DNA of 6,517 nt from Leptospiraceae bacterium (GTDB taxonomy: Bacteria > Spirochaetota > Leptospiria > Leptospirales > Leptonemataceae): contig JAGRNC010000145.1 in the NCBI GenBank assembly GCA_020440935.1, positions 1 through 6,517 on the forward strand. The letters are read 5' to 3'. The notes beneath the pieces were generated by a model that was not told where the DNA came from, ran no database searches, and worked only from the letters and a program-made list of their open reading frames with translations. Shown here in pieces: positions 5,552-6,517 of this stretch; positions within the stretch are counted from its first letter, which is position 1; each line of letters begins with the position of its first letter. The position numbers and the translations under genes were made by a program.

Positions 5552-6517
5552 ATGGCCTTTCAGATGGTAAATTATCGTGCCGGCTCCTACATCATTATTG
5601 AGGGGAAACGCGAAGTAGGTCACTTCTATATTGTCCGTCAGGGCAAGGTTCGCACATCCAAGGAAACTCCTGTCGCTGGCGAAGAAGGCACCACTCTACT
5701 GGGACCCGGGGACTTCTTTGGCGTGGAATCGGCCATGTCCGGGCATAGCCGCATAGAAACGGTGGTGGCACAGACCGATGTTTCGCTCATCCAGGTAAAC
5801 AACGATCAATTCGGATTGCTCATCCAGAAGAATGCTCCCGTGGCCATGAAGATCATTCGATCTTTCTCCATGAAGCTCAGGGCATTCGACAGTACTATTA
5901 CCCGATTATCCTTCCGCACGGCCCTCGAAGAGGATCCTTCGCACCTTTTTGACCTGGGCGAGTTCTACTTTAAAGAAGAGCGGTTCAACCATGCTGCCTA
6001 TGCATTCCAGCGCTATCTGCAATGGGTTCCAAAAGGCAAGTTTGTAAGCCAGGCCAAGATGCGTCTGCAGAATATGAACAAGCCATTAAAAGCGCCAGCC
6101 TACATGGAAAAGAGCATCAATCGCACTTTTCAGGCCGACGATATGATCTTCTGCGAAAACGAGCCTGGCTTTGAACTGTACATCATTCAGGGCGGACGAG
6201 TAAAGATCACAAAGATGGTGGAAGGCCAGGAAGTGATGCTCGCTGTGCTGCAAACTGGCGATATCTTTGGCGAAATGGCTATCCTGGACAACAAGCCCCG
6301 TAGCGCCTCGGCTATCTGCGCAGAAAAGGCTACCATGCTTGCCATTAACAAAGCGAACTTTGAGGCCATGGTAAAGGCGCAGCCGCAACTTGCCACTCGT
6401 CTTATTACTTTACTTTCCGAACGAATCTGGATGGCCTACAGACAACTTGCCAACCTTATGATTTCTGATCCGGCGGGCCGATTGTACGATACACTGCTGA
6501 CTCTGGCAGAGAAGAAT
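5552..6517 (+). CDS. Double cyclic-nucleotide-binding-domain regulator with TPR-like insert (3' end cut)
   Basis: The frame runs 322 codons from ATG 5552 to the window edge without a stop. Residues about 7-110 form a first cNMP-binding fold with GPGDFFGVESAM and R67; the glutamate that normally follows FG is displaced, so ligand binding there is doubtful. Residues about 128-172 (HLFDLGEFYFKEERFNHAAY and on to the FVSQAKMRL region) look like one or two TPR helical pairs. Residues about 190-295 form a second cNMP-binding fold with a canonical phosphate-binding cassette: GDIFGEMAILDNKPRSASA, with E241 for the ribose and R250 for the phosphate. The final residues, DPAGRLYDTLLTLAEKN, resemble the segment that leads into the winged helix of Crp/Fnr regulators, so a DNA-binding domain probably lies beyond the edge (inference). 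The protein is cytoplasmic. It starts 81 bases after the TPR gene. A cAMP- or c-di-NMP-responsive regulator or a non-DNA-binding sensor are both possible. Confidence 0.9.
   Translation, partial: MAFQMVNYRAGSYIIIEGKREVGHFYIVRQGKVRTSKETPVAGEEGTTLLGPGDFFGVESAMSGHSRIETVVAQTDVSLIQVNNDQFGLLIQKNAPVAMKIIRSFSMKLRAFDSTITRLSFRTALEEDPSHLFDLGEFYFKEERFNHAAYAFQRYLQWVPKGKFVSQAKMRLQNMNKPLKAPAYMEKSINRTFQADDMIFCENEPGFELYIIQGGRVKITKMVEGQEVMLAVLQTGDIFGEMAILDNKPRSASAICAEKATMLAINKANFEAMVKAQPQLATRLITLLSERIWMAYRQLANLMISDPAGRLYDTLLTLAEKN

Noticed and set aside
6086..6396. Two overlapping minus-strand open frames near the right edge
   Set aside because: They are antisense to the second, canonical cNMP-binding domain, which is clearly the real coding strand.
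1..6517. CRISPR array, insertion sequence or other mobile element
   Set aside because: No direct-repeat array, terminal inverted repeats or transposase/integrase motifs were seen, and base composition looks even along the window.

Overview
The window looks like chromosomal DNA of a spirochaete, most plausibly from the Leptospirales (Leptospira/Leptonema/Turneriella-like). The base composition is moderate, roughly half G+C by eye. The clue is the last gene: a double cyclic-nucleotide-binding protein with a TPR-like insert, a layout I associate from memory with Leptospira proteins. This placement is an inference, since no rRNA or housekeeping marker is present. I see no transposase, phage gene, integrase, CRISPR array or tRNA.

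Layout. At the left edge (1-78, minus strand) is the N-terminal end of a small cysteine-motif protein that reads out of the window. Next comes a non-coding stretch of about 320 bases (79-395). It holds a strong intrinsic terminator pointing right (258-304) and candidate promoters on both strands. From 396 onward five genes all point right: a VWA-STAS signalling protein (396-2048); a large exported, cysteine-free, probably outer-membrane beta-rich protein (2062-3921); a small cytoplasmic protein of unknown function (4006-4536); an exported TPR-like protein (4541-5470); and a double cyclic-nucleotide-binding regulator cut by the right edge (5552-6517). Gaps are 13, 84, 4 and 81 bases, so the five could form one operon. 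No terminator with a T-tract lies between them, only a T-less hairpin at 3936-3957.

How the genes may work together (inference). The two end genes are regulatory: one joins a metal-dependent VWA adhesion module to a phosphorylatable STAS switch, the other has two cNMP-binding folds around a TPR-like linker. The middle genes supply an outer-membrane protein and a periplasmic TPR partner. This suggests an envelope-associated signalling or assembly locus. None of the middle proteins belongs to a family I can name, and the link between them rests only on position and strand.

The points most worth a second look are the VWA-STAS fusion, the terminator with an alternative pairing partner upstream of it (possible attenuator or small RNA), the start-stop codon pair ahead of the cNMP gene, and the A8 run at the end of the TPR gene.
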